NCBI GenBank assembly: GCA_001724215.1 | Contig: MEDW01000006.1 | Span: forward strand, 1-54,444 | Length of the DNA stretch: 54,444 nucleotides | DNA from: Erythrobacter sp. SCN 62-14 | GTDB taxonomy: Bacteria; Pseudomonadota; Alphaproteobacteria; Sphingomonadales; Sphingomonadaceae | Direction: 5' to 3' | In this document: piece after piece, positions 31,923 to 41,139 of the stretch | Layout: each line of letters starts with the position of its first letter | Position numbering within the stretch: the stretch's first letter is position 1 | Program-made: the position numbers and the translations under genes | The notes under the pieces: model-generated | Told to the model about the DNA's origin: nothing | The model's database searches: none | What the model saw: only the letters and a program-made list of their open reading frames with translations

Positions 31923-32917
31923 GAGCGCACCCGGTCTCTTTGGCGCCACCACCCCGCCAAGAGGCTGCCGATCACCACGTGCCACACCGCCGAAATGGCG
32001 GCGGGCACGGGCGCAAGCGCGGCTTGGCTGACATTTGCGAATTGCGCGGCGAAGGCGGGGGTTTTGGCAAGGCCCGAACCCAGCCCCGAATTCTGCATCC
32101 CGACCTCGATCGACACTGCGCGCGCCTCGGCCAGCCCGAGGCCCAGCAGGCGCGCCAGCACATATCCCAGCGCAAAGCCGCAAGCGTGCAGCAGAAATGT
32201 CGCCAGCAGCAACACGCCTGCGTGCTGCGCGATCTGCGCCTTCGCCCCGCCGACAATCCCGCCAACAATCAGGATAACGAGCACGATCGCCACCAGCGGC
32301 AACACCGCACTGACCCGCGCCGCCGCGCGCGGGAAGGCGGTGTTGAGCGCGGTTCCCAGCACCACAGGAACGAGCACAATGCTCACCATGTTTTGCAGCA
32401 GGTTCCAGCGGTCAATCTCGACATAGGCCCCTGCCAGCCACCCCGTCAGCAGCGGGGTGAGCACGACCGCCGCCAACGTCGAGGCCATCGTCATCGCCAC
32501 CGACAGCGCGACATTGCCGCGCGCAAGGAACGCCACCACATTGGAGGCAGTGCCGCCCGGACAGCAGGCGACCAGAATGAGCCCCACCGCGAGCCCCGGC
32601 TCCAGCCCCATTACCTGCGCAATGGTGAACCCGGCCAGCGGCATCACGGTGAACTGCAAGCCCACGCCTGCCAGCAAAGCCTTGGGCAAAGCGGCCAGAG
32701 CGCAGTAATCGGCAAAGGTCAGCGTCAGGCCCATCGCCAGCATCACCACGCCCAGCGCAAGGCTGAGCAAGGGCTGACCGCCCACACGGATACTGCCATC
32801 GGTGAGCCAGGTGAAACCGGCAGGCCACACCCAGGCGAGCGCCACGCCTGCCACCGTCAGCAGGGCAAAATTGTTGGTGATGGCGCGCAGCATGGCTTGG
32901 CCTGATCGTCCCCTCAT
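31919..32917 (-). CDS. bile acid:sodium symporter (BASS) family transporter
   Basis: A 332-residue inner-membrane protein with nine to ten hydrophobic segments. The family hallmark is VACCPGGTASNVVAFLARGNVALSVAMT (sodium-site crossover, residues about 115-142). A second crossover, SIEVGMQNSGLGSGLA, is near residue 275. These are the two broken helices of the ASBT fold. Start: ATG 32917 or ATG 32893; neither has a strong ribosome site, and the shorter form begins MLRAITNNFALLTVAG. It probably imports an organic anion with sodium; bile acids are not implied. Confidence 0.88.
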   Translation of the reverse strand: MRGRSGQAMLRAITNNFALLTVAGVALAWVWPAGFTWLTDGSIRVGGQPLLSLALGVVMLAMGLTLTFADYCALAALPKALLAGVGLQFTVMPLAGFTIAQVMGLEPGLAVGLILVACCPGGTASNVVAFLARGNVALSVAMTMASTLAAVVLTPLLTGWLAGAYVEIDRWNLLQNMVSIVLVPVVLGTALNTAFPRAAARVSAVLPLVAIVLVILIVGGIVGGAKAQIAQHAGVLLLATFLLHACGFALGYVLARLLGLGLAEARAVSIEVGMQNSGLGSGLAKTPAFAAQFANVSQAALAPVPAAISAVWHVVIGSLLAGWWRQRDRVRS

Positions 32918-33011
32918 GAACCGCTGGCTGCAATCGACCAGCGACTTGGCCCAGCCCTAGCAATATCCTTGCGCGCCGCTAGTGTCTCGGCCCAATCAGG
33001 GAGACATAATC

Positions 33012-36000
33012 ATGCGTCATTTCGCCGCCGCCTTGCTGGCCACCGCTGCTGCGGTTGCAACGCCGCTTGCTGCGCAAGACAAAGAGCCCAAGCCCGAAAA
33101 GTGGAACGTTGAAGCGCCCAAAGGTGCAGCGATCCGCCAAGTGCCGATCCAGACCGATGAAGGCACCTGGATGGATGTGGATGTCTCGCCTGATGGCAAG
33201 ACGCTCGCCTTCAGTCTGCTGGGCGATATCTACACAATGCCGATCACCGGCGGCACGCCCACCCGCATTGCCGAGGGCATGGCATGGGAAGTCCACCCGC
33301 GTTTCTCGCCCGATGGCAGGCGGATTGCCTTTACCTCGGATCGCGGCGGGGGTGACAATATCTGGGTGATGAACACAGATGGCTCGGACAAGCGGCAGGT
33401 AACGAACGAGGATTTCCGACTGCTCAATCAGCCGAGCTGGTCGCCCGATGGGCAATATATCGCGGCGAAAAAGCATTTCACCACCCAGCGTTCACTCGGG
33501 ACGGGCGAAGTGTGGCTCTATCACGTGAGCGGCGGCGGCGGTGTGCAAGTGGTCGAGCGCGCCAATGACCAGCTGGAAAAGGAGCTGGGCGAGCCGATCT
33601 TTGCACCCGATGGCAAGGCGATCTATTTCACCCGCAACACCACACCCGGCAATATCTTTGAATACGCACAGGATTCAAACGCCGGTATCTTCGCCATCGA
33701 ACGCCATGATCTCGCGACCGGCGAGACCCTTACGGCGGTGGGCGGCTATGGCGGCGCGGTGCGTCCCGCGCCTTCGCCCGATGGCAAGGAACTCGCTTTC
33801 GTGCGCCGCAACAAGGACCAATCGCAGCTGTGGGTGAAAGACCTCGGCAGCGGGCGCGAGCGGATGATCTATGGCAAGCTTGATCTCGATGTGCAAGAGA
33901 CATGGGCCGTCACCGGCGTCTATCCCAACATCGCCTGGACGCCCGACAGCCGCAGCATCATCTTCTGGGCAGGAGGCAAATTGAACCGCGTAAACCGCGA
34001 CGGGAGCGGGCATGCGGTGATCCCCTTTGCGATCAACGACACGCGCGGAATTGCCGATGCGCCCCATCCGGTGATCGACGTGTCGCCCGCCAGCTTCACC
34101 ACCGCCATGCCGCGCTTTGCCACCCTCTCCCCCGATGGGGGCCGTGTGGTGTTTGAAAGCCTTGGAAGGCTCTACACCAAGCCCGCCGGCTCCAGCGCTG
34201 TCCCCGTGCCGCTGACCGGCGACAAGGCCGACGCAATCGAAGCCTTCCCCGCTTTCAGCCGCGATGGCTCCAAACTCGCCTATGTCCGCTGGAATGATGA
34301 AAAACTCGGCGAGATCGTGCTGGCCGATGCACGCGGGCAAAACCGCCGCGTGATCAGCGCGCGGCCCGGCCACTATGCCAATCTGGCCTTTTCGCCCGAT
34401 GGCAGGATGCTTGCCTTTGAAAGCCGCATCGGCGGTTATCTGACCGCGCCCGAATATTCCGAAAACCCCGGCGTCTATGTGATGCCCGTCAGCGGAGGTG
34501 CTGCGCAGCTGGTTGCTCGCGATGCCGCCAGCCCGCAATGGGGCGCATCATCCGATCGCCTGTTCATGACCGCGCGCGATGGCGGCAAGGCAGCGCTGAT
34601 TTCGACCGACCTCGGTGGCGAGGGGCGGCGCGTCCATGCCCGCGGCGAGCTTGCCAATGATTTCCGCGTGTCGCCTGATGGCCGCACGATTGCCTTCCGC
34701 CAGAATTACGAGGTTTTCGCCATGCCGCTCTTGCCCGGCGGCAAGCCGGTTGATGTGAGCGAGAGCGGCGGGCCGCTGCCGGTTACGCGCATCAGCACCG
34801 GGGGGGCGGATTACATCGGCTGGGCGCGCGGAGGCGAGACTTTGTTCTGGTCAATCGGGCCTGAACTTCAGAGCGCGCAAGCCGCTGAATTCTTTGCCGC
34901 AGCGCCCAAGGCGGCGGATGACAAGGCCGAAAAGCCCAGACCCGCCATCAGCCGCACCGGCCTTGCCATGACAGTCGCAGCCGCCAAGCCTTCAGGCATG
35001 GTCGCAATCACCGGCGCGCGCATCCTCACCATGAAGGCAGGGCTCAGCGATGATGATGCCGGCGTGATCGAGGACGGCGTGATCGTGATTGAGGGTGATC
35101 GCATCCGCGCCATTGGCCCTGCGGCGAGCACACAGGTTCCCGCTGGCGCCAAAGTGATCGATGCGGCGGGCAAGGTGATCATGCCCGGCCTTGTCGATGC
35201 CCACGCCCATGGGCCGCAAGGGGTCGGCGACCTTATCCCGCAGCAGAATTGGTCGCTGGTGCAGAACCTCGCCATGGGGGTGACAACGCTGCACGATCCA
35301 TCAAGCCGCGCGAGCCAGATCTTCGCCGCCGCCGAACGCCAGCGCGCCGGATTGCTGCTTGGCCCACGCATTTTCTCGACCGGGGAAATCATCTACGGCG
35401 CGCGCGCTCCGGGGGTCTATGCGCGCATCGATTCCTACGAAGATGCGCTTGCCCACGTCCGCCGGATCAAGGCGCAGGGCGGTATCTCGGTGAAGAACTA
35501 CAACCAGCCGCGCCGCGAACAGCGCCAGATGGTCGCGCGCGCGGCTGCTGAGGAGAATATGCTGGTGGTGGCCGAGGGCGGCTCGCTCTACGGCATGGAC
35601 ATGAACATCGTCGCCGATGGCAATTCAACGCTGGAACATAATGTGCCGGTCGATGTGTTCTATAAGGACGTGCTGCAATTCTTCGGCCAGTCGAACACCA
35701 ATTACACGCCCACTCTGGTGGTGACCTATGGGGGGCTTGCGGGCGATCCCTATTGGCGCCAGGCGACCGATGTGTTCGACAATCCGTTGATGATCCACAC
35801 CCCGCCGCGCGCGCTGCTTGCTGATAATGCGCGCCGGGTGAAAGCGCCCGAATGGGCTTTCATGGATGATAACAACGCGCGTGAGGCGCGAAAGCTCGCC
35901 AAACAGGGCGTTAAAGTCAGCATTGGCGCGCATGGCCAGCAGGCAGGCGTGGGCGCGCATTGGGAGCTGTGGAGCTTTGTCCGCGGCGGGATGAGCCCGG

Positions 36001-36338
36001 TTGAGGCCTTGAAGGCCGGCACTATCGCGCCTGCCCAATCGCTCGGCATGGACAAGGACATTGGCAGTCTTGAGGTCGGCAAGCTGGCTGACTTGCTGAT
36101 CCTGTCCGACGATCCTTCGCAGGATATCCGCAAATCGGACAGCATTGAACAGGTGATGCTGGGCGGGCGACTTTATGATGCCAAGACGATGAACGAAGTC
36201 ATCACCGGCACGGCCAAGCGCCGCGCCTATTGGTGGGAAGGCGGCAGCAATACTGCGCCCGGATCAGACGAAGCGCGCGCAGCGGTTGATAGTCATGGCC
36301 ACGGCGATGATGGCCACGGGCATGGGCCTGCCTATTGA
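33012..36338 (+). CDS. exported TolB-propeller/amidohydrolase
   Basis: A 1108-residue exported enzyme. The signal peptide (MRHFAAALLATAAAVATPLAAQ) is followed by a WD40/TolB-type beta-propeller region to about residue 620 with repeated FSPDGRRIAFTSDR-type blades. An amidohydrolase domain follows from about residue 660: the metal motif GLVDAHAHGPQG, then the carboxylatable-lysine region KNYNQP, later LEHNVPV and GAHGQQ, and the C-terminal GSLEVGKLADLLIL. The last residues are histidine-rich (HGHGDDGHGHGPAY). GGGAG precedes ATG 33012. It probably hydrolyses a peptide-like or cyclic amide compound in the periplasm; the propeller may gate or bind substrate. Confidence 0.88.
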   Translation: MRHFAAALLATAAAVATPLAAQDKEPKPEKWNVEAPKGAAIRQVPIQTDEGTWMDVDVSPDGKTLAFSLLGDIYTMPITGGTPTRIAEGMAWEVHPRFSPDGRRIAFTSDRGGGDNIWVMNTDGSDKRQVTNEDFRLLNQPSWSPDGQYIAAKKHFTTQRSLGTGEVWLYHVSGGGGVQVVERANDQLEKELGEPIFAPDGKAIYFTRNTTPGNIFEYAQDSNAGIFAIERHDLATGETLTAVGGYGGAVRPAPSPDGKELAFVRRNKDQSQLWVKDLGSGRERMIYGKLDLDVQETWAVTGVYPNIAWTPDSRSIIFWAGGKLNRVNRDGSGHAVIPFAINDTRGIADAPHPVIDVSPASFTTAMPRFATLSPDGGRVVFESLGRLYTKPAGSSAVPVPLTGDKADAIEAFPAFSRDGSKLAYVRWNDEKLGEIVLADARGQNRRVISARPGHYANLAFSPDGRMLAFESRIGGYLTAPEYSENPGVYVMPVSGGAAQLVARDAASPQWGASSDRLFMTARDGGKAALISTDLGGEGRRVHARGELANDFRVSPDGRTIAFRQNYEVFAMPLLPGGKPVDVSESGGPLPVTRISTGGADYIGWARGGETLFWSIGPELQSAQAAEFFAAAPKAADDKAEKPRPAISRTGLAMTVAAAKPSGMVAITGARILTMKAGLSDDDAGVIEDGVIVIEGDRIRAIGPAASTQVPAGAKVIDAAGKVIMPGLVDAHAHGPQGVGDLIPQQNWSLVQNLAMGVTTLHDPSSRASQIFAAAERQRAGLLLGPRIFSTGEIIYGARAPGVYARIDSYEDALAHVRRIKAQGGISVKNYNQPRREQRQMVARAAAEENMLVVAEGGSLYGMDMNIVADGNSTLEHNVPVDVFYKDVLQFFGQSNTNYTPTLVVTYGGLAGDPYWRQATDVFDNPLMIHTPPRALLADNARRVKAPEWAFMDDNNAREARKLAKQGVKVSIGAHGQQAGVGAHWELWSFVRGGMSPVEALKAGTIAPAQSLGMDKDIGSLEVGKLADLLILSDDPSQDIRKSDSIEQVMLGGRLYDAKTMNEVITGTAKRRAYWWEGGSNTAPGSDEARAAVDSHGHGDDGHGHGPAY

Positions 36339-36346
36339 ACGCAGCT

Positions 36347-36369
36347 GGCGGGGGAATCACTCCCCCGCC
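36347..36369. terminator. bidirectional GC hairpin between convergent genes
   Basis: GGCGGGGGA (36347-36355), loop ATCAC, TCCCCCGCC (36361-36369), a perfect 9-bp stem between the amidohydrolase stop and the fliA stop. The fliA stop codon lies in the loop. Confidence 0.6.
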
Positions 36370-37094
36370 ATTTCCGCCTCCAGCAGCTTTTTCAGGTCCT
36401 TCAGCGCCTTGGCCCGCAATTGGTGCACCCGCGGGACGCTCACTTCGAGCACGACGGCGATTTCGGTGAGGTTCAATTCCTCGACGAAGAACAATTGCAG
36501 CACCAGTTTCAGCCGATCGGGCAGCGCCGTCATGGCGCGGATCAGATATTCGCGATCTTCAGCCGCGCACAGCGCCTCGAACGGGTCGGGATCATCGCTG
36601 GCAAAGGCCATGCTGGTCTCGTCATAGGCCTCGGAAATCGGCGTCAGCGTGATCGAGGATGCTTCCAGATCGAGCAGTTCGCTGTCAGTCAGGCCGAGTT
36701 CGGCGGCAATCTCGGCGCGGTCGGGCTCACGCTTTAACCGGCCACGCAGGGAACGAAGCGCCTCGTCATAGGCCGCCAGCCGCCGCCTTGCCGAACGCGA
36801 GGTGTGCATGGAACGGCGCAGGCAATCGACCATCGCGCCGCGCACCCGGATCTTGGCATAGGCGGCAAAGCCATCTTCGGTTGGGCCATTGTGCCGCTCT
36901 GCGCACTCGGTCAGCGCAAGCAGACCTGCCTGCATCAGATCATCAAGCTCAAGCCCGTCGCGCCCCGCTCCGTAAACGTGCCAGGCTGTCCGGCGAACCA
37001 GCGGCAAAAACCGCCGCACGCGATCTGCGACCTCGGTTCGCGGGCACGAAGCGGCTGCGCCATAGGCGCGAAATGCGGCCGGATCATGCTTCAT
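36357..37094 (-). CDS. fliA: flagellar sigma factor sigma-28
   Basis: Alternative sigma factor for late flagellar genes, held by FlgM (encoded at 40705-41025). Region 2 is visible as LEDLMQAG-like LELDDLMQAGLLALTECAERH and FAAYAKIRVRGAMVDCLRR. Region 3 contains RRRLAAYDEALRSLRGRLKREPDRAEIAAELGL, and region 4 has LPDRLKLVLQLFFVEELNLTEIAVVLEVSVPRVHQLRAKAL as the -35-binding helix-turn-helix. Length of 245 residues is typical. ATG 37094 overlaps the flhA stop, so FliA is made from the sigma-54 transcript that starts before the lytic transglycosylase. Confidence 0.92.
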   Translation of the reverse strand: MKHDPAAFRAYGAAASCPRTEVADRVRRFLPLVRRTAWHVYGAGRDGLELDDLMQAGLLALTECAERHNGPTEDGFAAYAKIRVRGAMVDCLRRSMHTSRSARRRLAAYDEALRSLRGRLKREPDRAEIAAELGLTDSELLDLEASSITLTPISEAYDETSMAFASDDPDPFEALCAAEDREYLIRAMTALPDRLKLVLQLFFVEELNLTEIAVVLEVSVPRVHQLRAKALKDLKKLLEAEMAGE

Positions 37095-39226
37095 GCTGCC
37101 ATCTCCTGAGGAGCCGGCAAGGCGCCTTGGCCAAGCGCTTCGCCGCCGATCACCCCAACAACTTCGACCGGTTGGGTCGCAGGCAATTCATGGATCGAGA
37201 GCACAAGGCAGGCCCGCGCGCGCTGTTTGAGCAGCGCGGCGAGCGCGCGGCGAGCAGGCGGCTGAACAATCAGCGCCACCGGCCCGCCTTCGCGAGTGAT
37301 CGCGTCATGAACCGCCTGCACAATCAGTGCGCCGCAATCGGGATCAATCAGTGGCTGCCCGGTCGCAGGGTCAATCATCCCGCCAAGGATTGCGCTTTCA
37401 AGCCCGGCATCCAGCGTCACGACTTTCAAAGCCTCGCCCGGCCCTGCCACCCGCGCCACCAGCCTTGCGCCCAGATCGGCGCGGACATGATCAATCAGCG
37501 CATCAAAATCCTGCGTCTGTTGCAAGCCCAATGCCAGCGCGGTGAACAAAGGCTGGGGATGGGCAAGTCCAATCCCGTCCGCAATCAGCGCGCGCAGCAC
37601 ACGGGTGAGCGCAGCAAGCGAAAGCGGATCGGGATAGACCGCCTCCACCAACGCAGGCGCACGCGATTTGAGCGCATCGATCCATTCGCGCACTTCTTCA
37701 GGGCCAAGCAGCGCGTGCGCTTCGGCCAGCAAGGCCTGCTGGGTGTGGGTGGCGATAACTGTTGCGGGGTCCACCACCAGAAAACCTTCGGCCACCGCAT
37801 GATCGCGCAAGGCCGGATCAATCCACAAGGCGGGGCAATCAAAGCTGGGATCATGGGTTGCCTCACCCGTTAGGCCGAGATTGGCATAGGGCCCGGGGCG
37901 CACATCGCCTGCATCAATGGCCAACAGCCGCGCAGGCCGCACCGCGCCGCGCGCAATCACCACGCCGCCCAGCATCACCGCATAATCCTGCGCCGCCAGA
38001 TCGAGCGAATCGCGGATGCGGAACTGCGGCAGGACAAAGCCCAGATCGCGCGAGAGTTGCTTGCGGATGCCGGTGATACGAGCGATCAAAGGCGCGCCTT
38101 GTGTCTTATCAACCATGCCAACAAGGCCAAAGCCGAGTTCCACTGTTACCAATGTCGCATCGCTGACATCGGCCAAGGCAATGTGATCGGGCGCGACTTC
38201 GGGCTCGGGGGATTCTTCGACGACAGGCGGCGCAGCAGCGCGCCGGGCAAGGTTCCACCAGATTGCCCCTGCAATCGCGGCTCCGGGCAGGAAAATCATC
38301 TGCGGCATGGCCGGAACCATGCCAATCCCACCGAGTATCAGCGCCACCGGCAGCCATCCGCGCGGATCGGAAAACTGCCCGCCAATCTGGCCCGCCAGAT
38401 CGCGCTTGTCCGAAACGCGGGTGACAATCGCAGCCGCGGCAATCGACAGCAGCAGCGCGGGCACCTGCGCCACCAGCGCATCGCCCACGGCCAGAGTAAT
38501 ATATTGCGCGCCTGCTTCGGCGGCGCTCATCCCGTGGCTGACCATGCCAAGCGCAAAACCGGCAATGACATTCACGCCCAAGATCAAAAGCGCGGCCAGT
38601 GCATCGCCCTTCACGAATTTGGACGCACCATCCATCGAGCCGTAGAAATCGGCCTCCACCGCAACGCTTGCACGGCGCTCGCGCGCTTCTTCGGCGGTGA
38701 CGAGCCCGGCTGCAATATCGGCATCAATCGCCATCTGCTTGCCCGGCAGCGCATCAAGCACAAAGCGCGCCGAGACTTCGGACACGCGCCCTGCGCCTTT
38801 GGTGATGACGATCATGTTGATGATGAGGAGGATGCAGAACACAAACAGACCAACGGCGAAATTGCCGCCGACCAGAAACTGCCCGAAGCTTTCGATCACT
38901 TCGCCTGCAGCTGCCCCGCCCTTGTGCCCGGCCACCAGCACCACGCGGGTCGAAGCGACATTGAGAGCCAAGCGAAACAAGGTCGCAAACAGCAGCACCG
39001 AAGGAAAAGACGAGAAATCGAGCGGGGTGCGCGCGTTCAGCGCCACCATCAGCACAGCGGCGGAAATCGCGATGTTGAAAACAAAGAAAATATCGAGCAG
39101 CAGCGGCGGGACCGGCAGCACCATTAGCGCAAACAGCGCAAAAATGCCGACCGGCAGCACCATCGCCGCCGGGGCCATCCGCAACCGATCCAGCAAGGCC
39201 GGACGAGACAGGTCAAGCGCGCTCAC
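37091..39226 (-). CDS. flhA: flagellar export gate protein FlhA
   Basis: Core of the flagellar type III export gate. The first 330 residues hold about eight membrane segments and the FHIPEP signature region ALNARTPLDFSSFPSVLLFATLFRLALNVASTR. KGDALAALLILGVNVIAGFALG follows in the cytoplasmic-loop region. The C-terminal cytoplasmic domain (about 360-711) receives substrates and chaperones, including HALLGPEEVREWIDALK. Length of 711 residues is standard. Its start overlaps the stop of the transglycosylase gene (ATGA) and its stop overlaps fliA, giving a three-gene coupled operon. Confidence 0.95.
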   Translation of the reverse strand: MSALDLSRPALLDRLRMAPAAMVLPVGIFALFALMVLPVPPLLLDIFFVFNIAISAAVLMVALNARTPLDFSSFPSVLLFATLFRLALNVASTRVVLVAGHKGGAAAGEVIESFGQFLVGGNFAVGLFVFCILLIINMIVITKGAGRVSEVSARFVLDALPGKQMAIDADIAAGLVTAEEARERRASVAVEADFYGSMDGASKFVKGDALAALLILGVNVIAGFALGMVSHGMSAAEAGAQYITLAVGDALVAQVPALLLSIAAAAIVTRVSDKRDLAGQIGGQFSDPRGWLPVALILGGIGMVPAMPQMIFLPGAAIAGAIWWNLARRAAAPPVVEESPEPEVAPDHIALADVSDATLVTVELGFGLVGMVDKTQGAPLIARITGIRKQLSRDLGFVLPQFRIRDSLDLAAQDYAVMLGGVVIARGAVRPARLLAIDAGDVRPGPYANLGLTGEATHDPSFDCPALWIDPALRDHAVAEGFLVVDPATVIATHTQQALLAEAHALLGPEEVREWIDALKSRAPALVEAVYPDPLSLAALTRVLRALIADGIGLAHPQPLFTALALGLQQTQDFDALIDHVRADLGARLVARVAGPGEALKVVTLDAGLESAILGGMIDPATGQPLIDPDCGALIVQAVHDAITREGGPVALIVQPPARRALAALLKQRARACLVLSIHELPATQPVEVVGVIGGEALGQGALPAPQEMAA

Positions 39227-40272
39227 AGGCCGAAACTCCGCAATTGCTGATAGGCACGGCGCACCTGCGCCTGCGCGCGCGAGGATGGTGCAGGCGCGCC
39301 ACCCGGTCCCGCGGTAAAGGCATCGCTAAGCAGCACCGAAAGCGGCGGGCGAGCCGGGCGCGAGGGTGCAGGCAAGGGCGCAGGCGCACCTTGCGCGCCG
39401 CCGGTCACCAGCGGGCCTGAACCAAGGGCGCTCGGCAGGAACACGGCTTCATCGGCAATCAGATAGGGCGCAGCCGGATTGCCCAGCGCCACCGGACCAG
39501 CAGCGCCCCATCCGGGCGCGGCGCCCGGCACCGGGGTGGTGCGCGGAGCAAGGCCCATGGCGCGCTCCATCTTGCCGCTAAGCAGGCGCATCACACCACC
39601 AAGGCTGCGCTCGCTGCCATCGGCTTCATAAAAGATGGCAGGGTTGGCCCCCGCCGCCTTGGCAAACAGGCTGGCAGCGCCTTGATGGGGATTGTCCTGC
39701 ATCGCCGACAGAAAGCGTCCAGCCCCGCCTGCGCCCAGAAAATGCGCGAGATACAATTCGCCATGATCCGGCTGGCGGCCAAGGATCGGCATGAGATGGG
39801 CGGCATTATCCTCAGCAAGGCCCGCTGCCATCCAGGCCGCAATCTGCGGATCATTGCGCAGCGAAAGAATCTTCGCGCGCTGCGCAGGGTCTGAAACAGT
39901 AGCCGCACCGCTCGGACCAAAGCCGATGCGGTCAGCCACTTCGCCCAGCCCAAACCGCGCACCGTGGCGTTTCATGGTATCAAGCCAGGTGCTCTCGATG
40001 AACTGATAGAGCCCACTGGCGCTGGAAGTGCGCGCCTTGGCAACGGGGTTCAGTGCGGATTCCACCTGCGCCTGTGCCAGCAGAAAATCGAAATCCACCC
40101 CCGTCTGGCGCGACGCATTGGCGATGGCGCCCTCGACGCTGGAGACATTGGTGGCGAAGGCCGGAACGAACGGGACGCCGTCCGTCATCTGACGTGCGGC
40201 GATATGCGCGCGGCGCGCGGCTTCAAAGGCACTGCCTTGAACAAGGCCCGAGGAGAGGAACGAAAGGCTCAC
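39223..40272 (-). CDS. flagellar lytic transglycosylase (SLT-type)
   Basis: A 349-residue protein with a lytic-transglycosylase domain at about residues 45-200. The SLT core is VDFDFLLAQAQVESALNPVAKARTSSASGLYQFIESTW, with catalytic glutamate in AQVESALNP and the ASGLYQF loop. The C-terminal third is Pro/Ala-rich and ends RAQAQVRRAYQQLRSFGL. No classical signal peptide is visible, so it may leave through the flagellar export apparatus. It fits a dedicated wall-cutting enzyme for rod assembly, supplying what the short FlgJ here lacks. GTG 40272 follows AGGGAAG and a sigma-54 site lies 58 bases upstream. Confidence 0.85.
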   Translation of the reverse strand: MSLSFLSSGLVQGSAFEAARRAHIAARQMTDGVPFVPAFATNVSSVEGAIANASRQTGVDFDFLLAQAQVESALNPVAKARTSSASGLYQFIESTWLDTMKRHGARFGLGEVADRIGFGPSGAATVSDPAQRAKILSLRNDPQIAAWMAAGLAEDNAAHLMPILGRQPDHGELYLAHFLGAGGAGRFLSAMQDNPHQGAASLFAKAAGANPAIFYEADGSERSLGGVMRLLSGKMERAMGLAPRTTPVPGAAPGWGAAGPVALGNPAAPYLIADEAVFLPSALGSGPLVTGGAQGAPAPLPAPSRPARPPLSVLLSDAFTAGPGGAPAPSSRAQAQVRRAYQQLRSFGL

Positions 40273-40329
40273 TTGCGCTTCCCTGTTGGATGTGGCGCGG
40301 CGCCATCGAACGCCGCTTATCCGCGAAAC

Positions 40330-40345
40330 AGCAAGGACCGTGCCA
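40330..40345 (-). promoter_or_regulatory. sigma-54 promoter of transglycosylase-flhA-fliA
   Basis: Read on the minus strand: TGGCACG-GTCC-TTGCT, a full match to the sigma-54 consensus with GG and GC ten bases apart. It lies in the short gap after flgN, 58 bases before the GTG start of the transglycosylase. Confidence 0.9.
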
Positions 40346-40360
40346 AGCGTAGCTAGGTGA

Positions 40361-40708
40361 TCAGATCCGCGCGCCCAAAGTCAGGGATGGCCCGCGCCGC
40401 ACCCCACCCAGAGCTTCGATCCGGGCCGCGACATTGGCCGCCAGCAGATTGCGCACTCGGCGGTTGACTTCGTTCAGCTGGCGCGCGGTTTGCGCAAGGT
40501 TGCGGGTATCCTGATCGAGCACCTCTGCGCCGAAACCGCCAAGCGCCTCGCACAGTTCTTCCTTCTCGCGGGCAATCAGAAACAGATCATCAGCATCGAG
40601 CGTGGCAAGCGCTTGCCGCTCGCGCTCCATCACGGCAATCAATTGCCGCAGATTGTTGACGAGCAGGGCGCGCTCAGCAGGGGCGGGCACAGTCACCACG
40701 CAGCTCAT
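40361..40708 (-). CDS. flgN: flagellar chaperone FlgN
   Basis: A 115-residue mostly helical protein expected to chaperone the hook-filament junction proteins FlgK and FlgL to the export gate. The sequence shows the FlgN helical hairpin, NNLRQLIAVMERERQALATLDADDLFLIAREKEELCEAL, followed by a second long helix with NLAQTARQLNEVNRRVRNLLAANV. Sequence conservation in this family is low, so assignment rests on the helix pattern, length and position directly after flgM, whose stop overlaps its ATG. Its clients FlgK and FlgL are encoded at 49018-51301. Confidence 0.8.
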   Translation of the reverse strand: MSCVVTVPAPAERALLVNNLRQLIAVMERERQALATLDADDLFLIAREKEELCEALGGFGAEVLDQDTRNLAQTARQLNEVNRRVRNLLAANVAARIEALGGVRRGPSLTLGARI

Positions 40709-41025
40709 GCCTTGGTCTGCGGGACAACCGCAAGGCTGACCTGCGCCGCTATCAGCGCGTCTGCGATCTTGGTGGGCACCAGCGGGTAGGAGCCATCGCG
40801 CAACGCCGCGCGGATTTTCGCGACGCGTTCGGGATCAATCGGCGGACTTGACGGGTCGAGATCACTGGCGGGGCTCACTTCGACCATTACGCCGGGTTTG
40901 ACCGCCGAAGCAGGCTTGGCCGGAAGGCTTTGCGCAGGGCGGGCATCAACCTGCGTACGGTCAGTGTCTGACAAGGGCCGGGCCGGGCCGATCGCTTGCA
41001 ATTTGCTGAGTTCAACCGAAGGCAT
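40705..41025 (-). CDS. flgM: anti-sigma-28 factor FlgM
   Basis: A 106-residue protein with a disordered Pro/Ala-rich N-terminal half and the conserved C-terminal FliA-binding helices: DPERVAKIRAALRDGSYPLVPTKIADALIAAQ. The RV..IR.A...G.Y.....iA..li pattern is the FlgM signature. It holds FliA inactive until hook completion, then is exported through the flagellum. It starts at ATG 41025 behind TGGAGA and overlaps flgN (ATGA). It lies behind flgA and shares its sigma-54 promoter. Confidence 0.88.
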   Translation of the reverse strand: MPSVELSKLQAIGPARPLSDTDRTQVDARPAQSLPAKPASAVKPGVMVEVSPASDLDPSSPPIDPERVAKIRAALRDGSYPLVPTKIADALIAAQVSLAVVPQTKA

Positions 41026-41109
41026 GGGGTGTCTCCAGATTATTCTATACTCGCCAGAACGACCGATCGGGCACGGGTTTAAGGGGCGACGATCCGGCGA
41101 TTGTAAAGG

Positions 41110-41137
41110 CTGCGATGCGCAACTCTCCCTATCGCAG
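41110..41137 (-). other. hairpin after flgA
   Basis: CTGCGAT (41110-41116) and ATCGCAG (41131-41137) flank a 14-base loop directly after the flgA stop, in the 114-base gap before flgM. It may adjust the relative amounts of the flgA and flgM parts of the message. Confidence 0.4.
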
Positions 41138-41139
41138 GG

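Noticed and set aside
30714-32183. 489-codon minus-strand frame
   Set aside because: Antisense to the acyl-CoA dehydrogenase with its conserved motifs; composition (His, Arg, Gly) is that of a GC-driven shadow.
38057-39127. 356-codon plus-strand frame
   Set aside because: Antisense to flhA, which is fully supported by its membrane and FHIPEP motifs.
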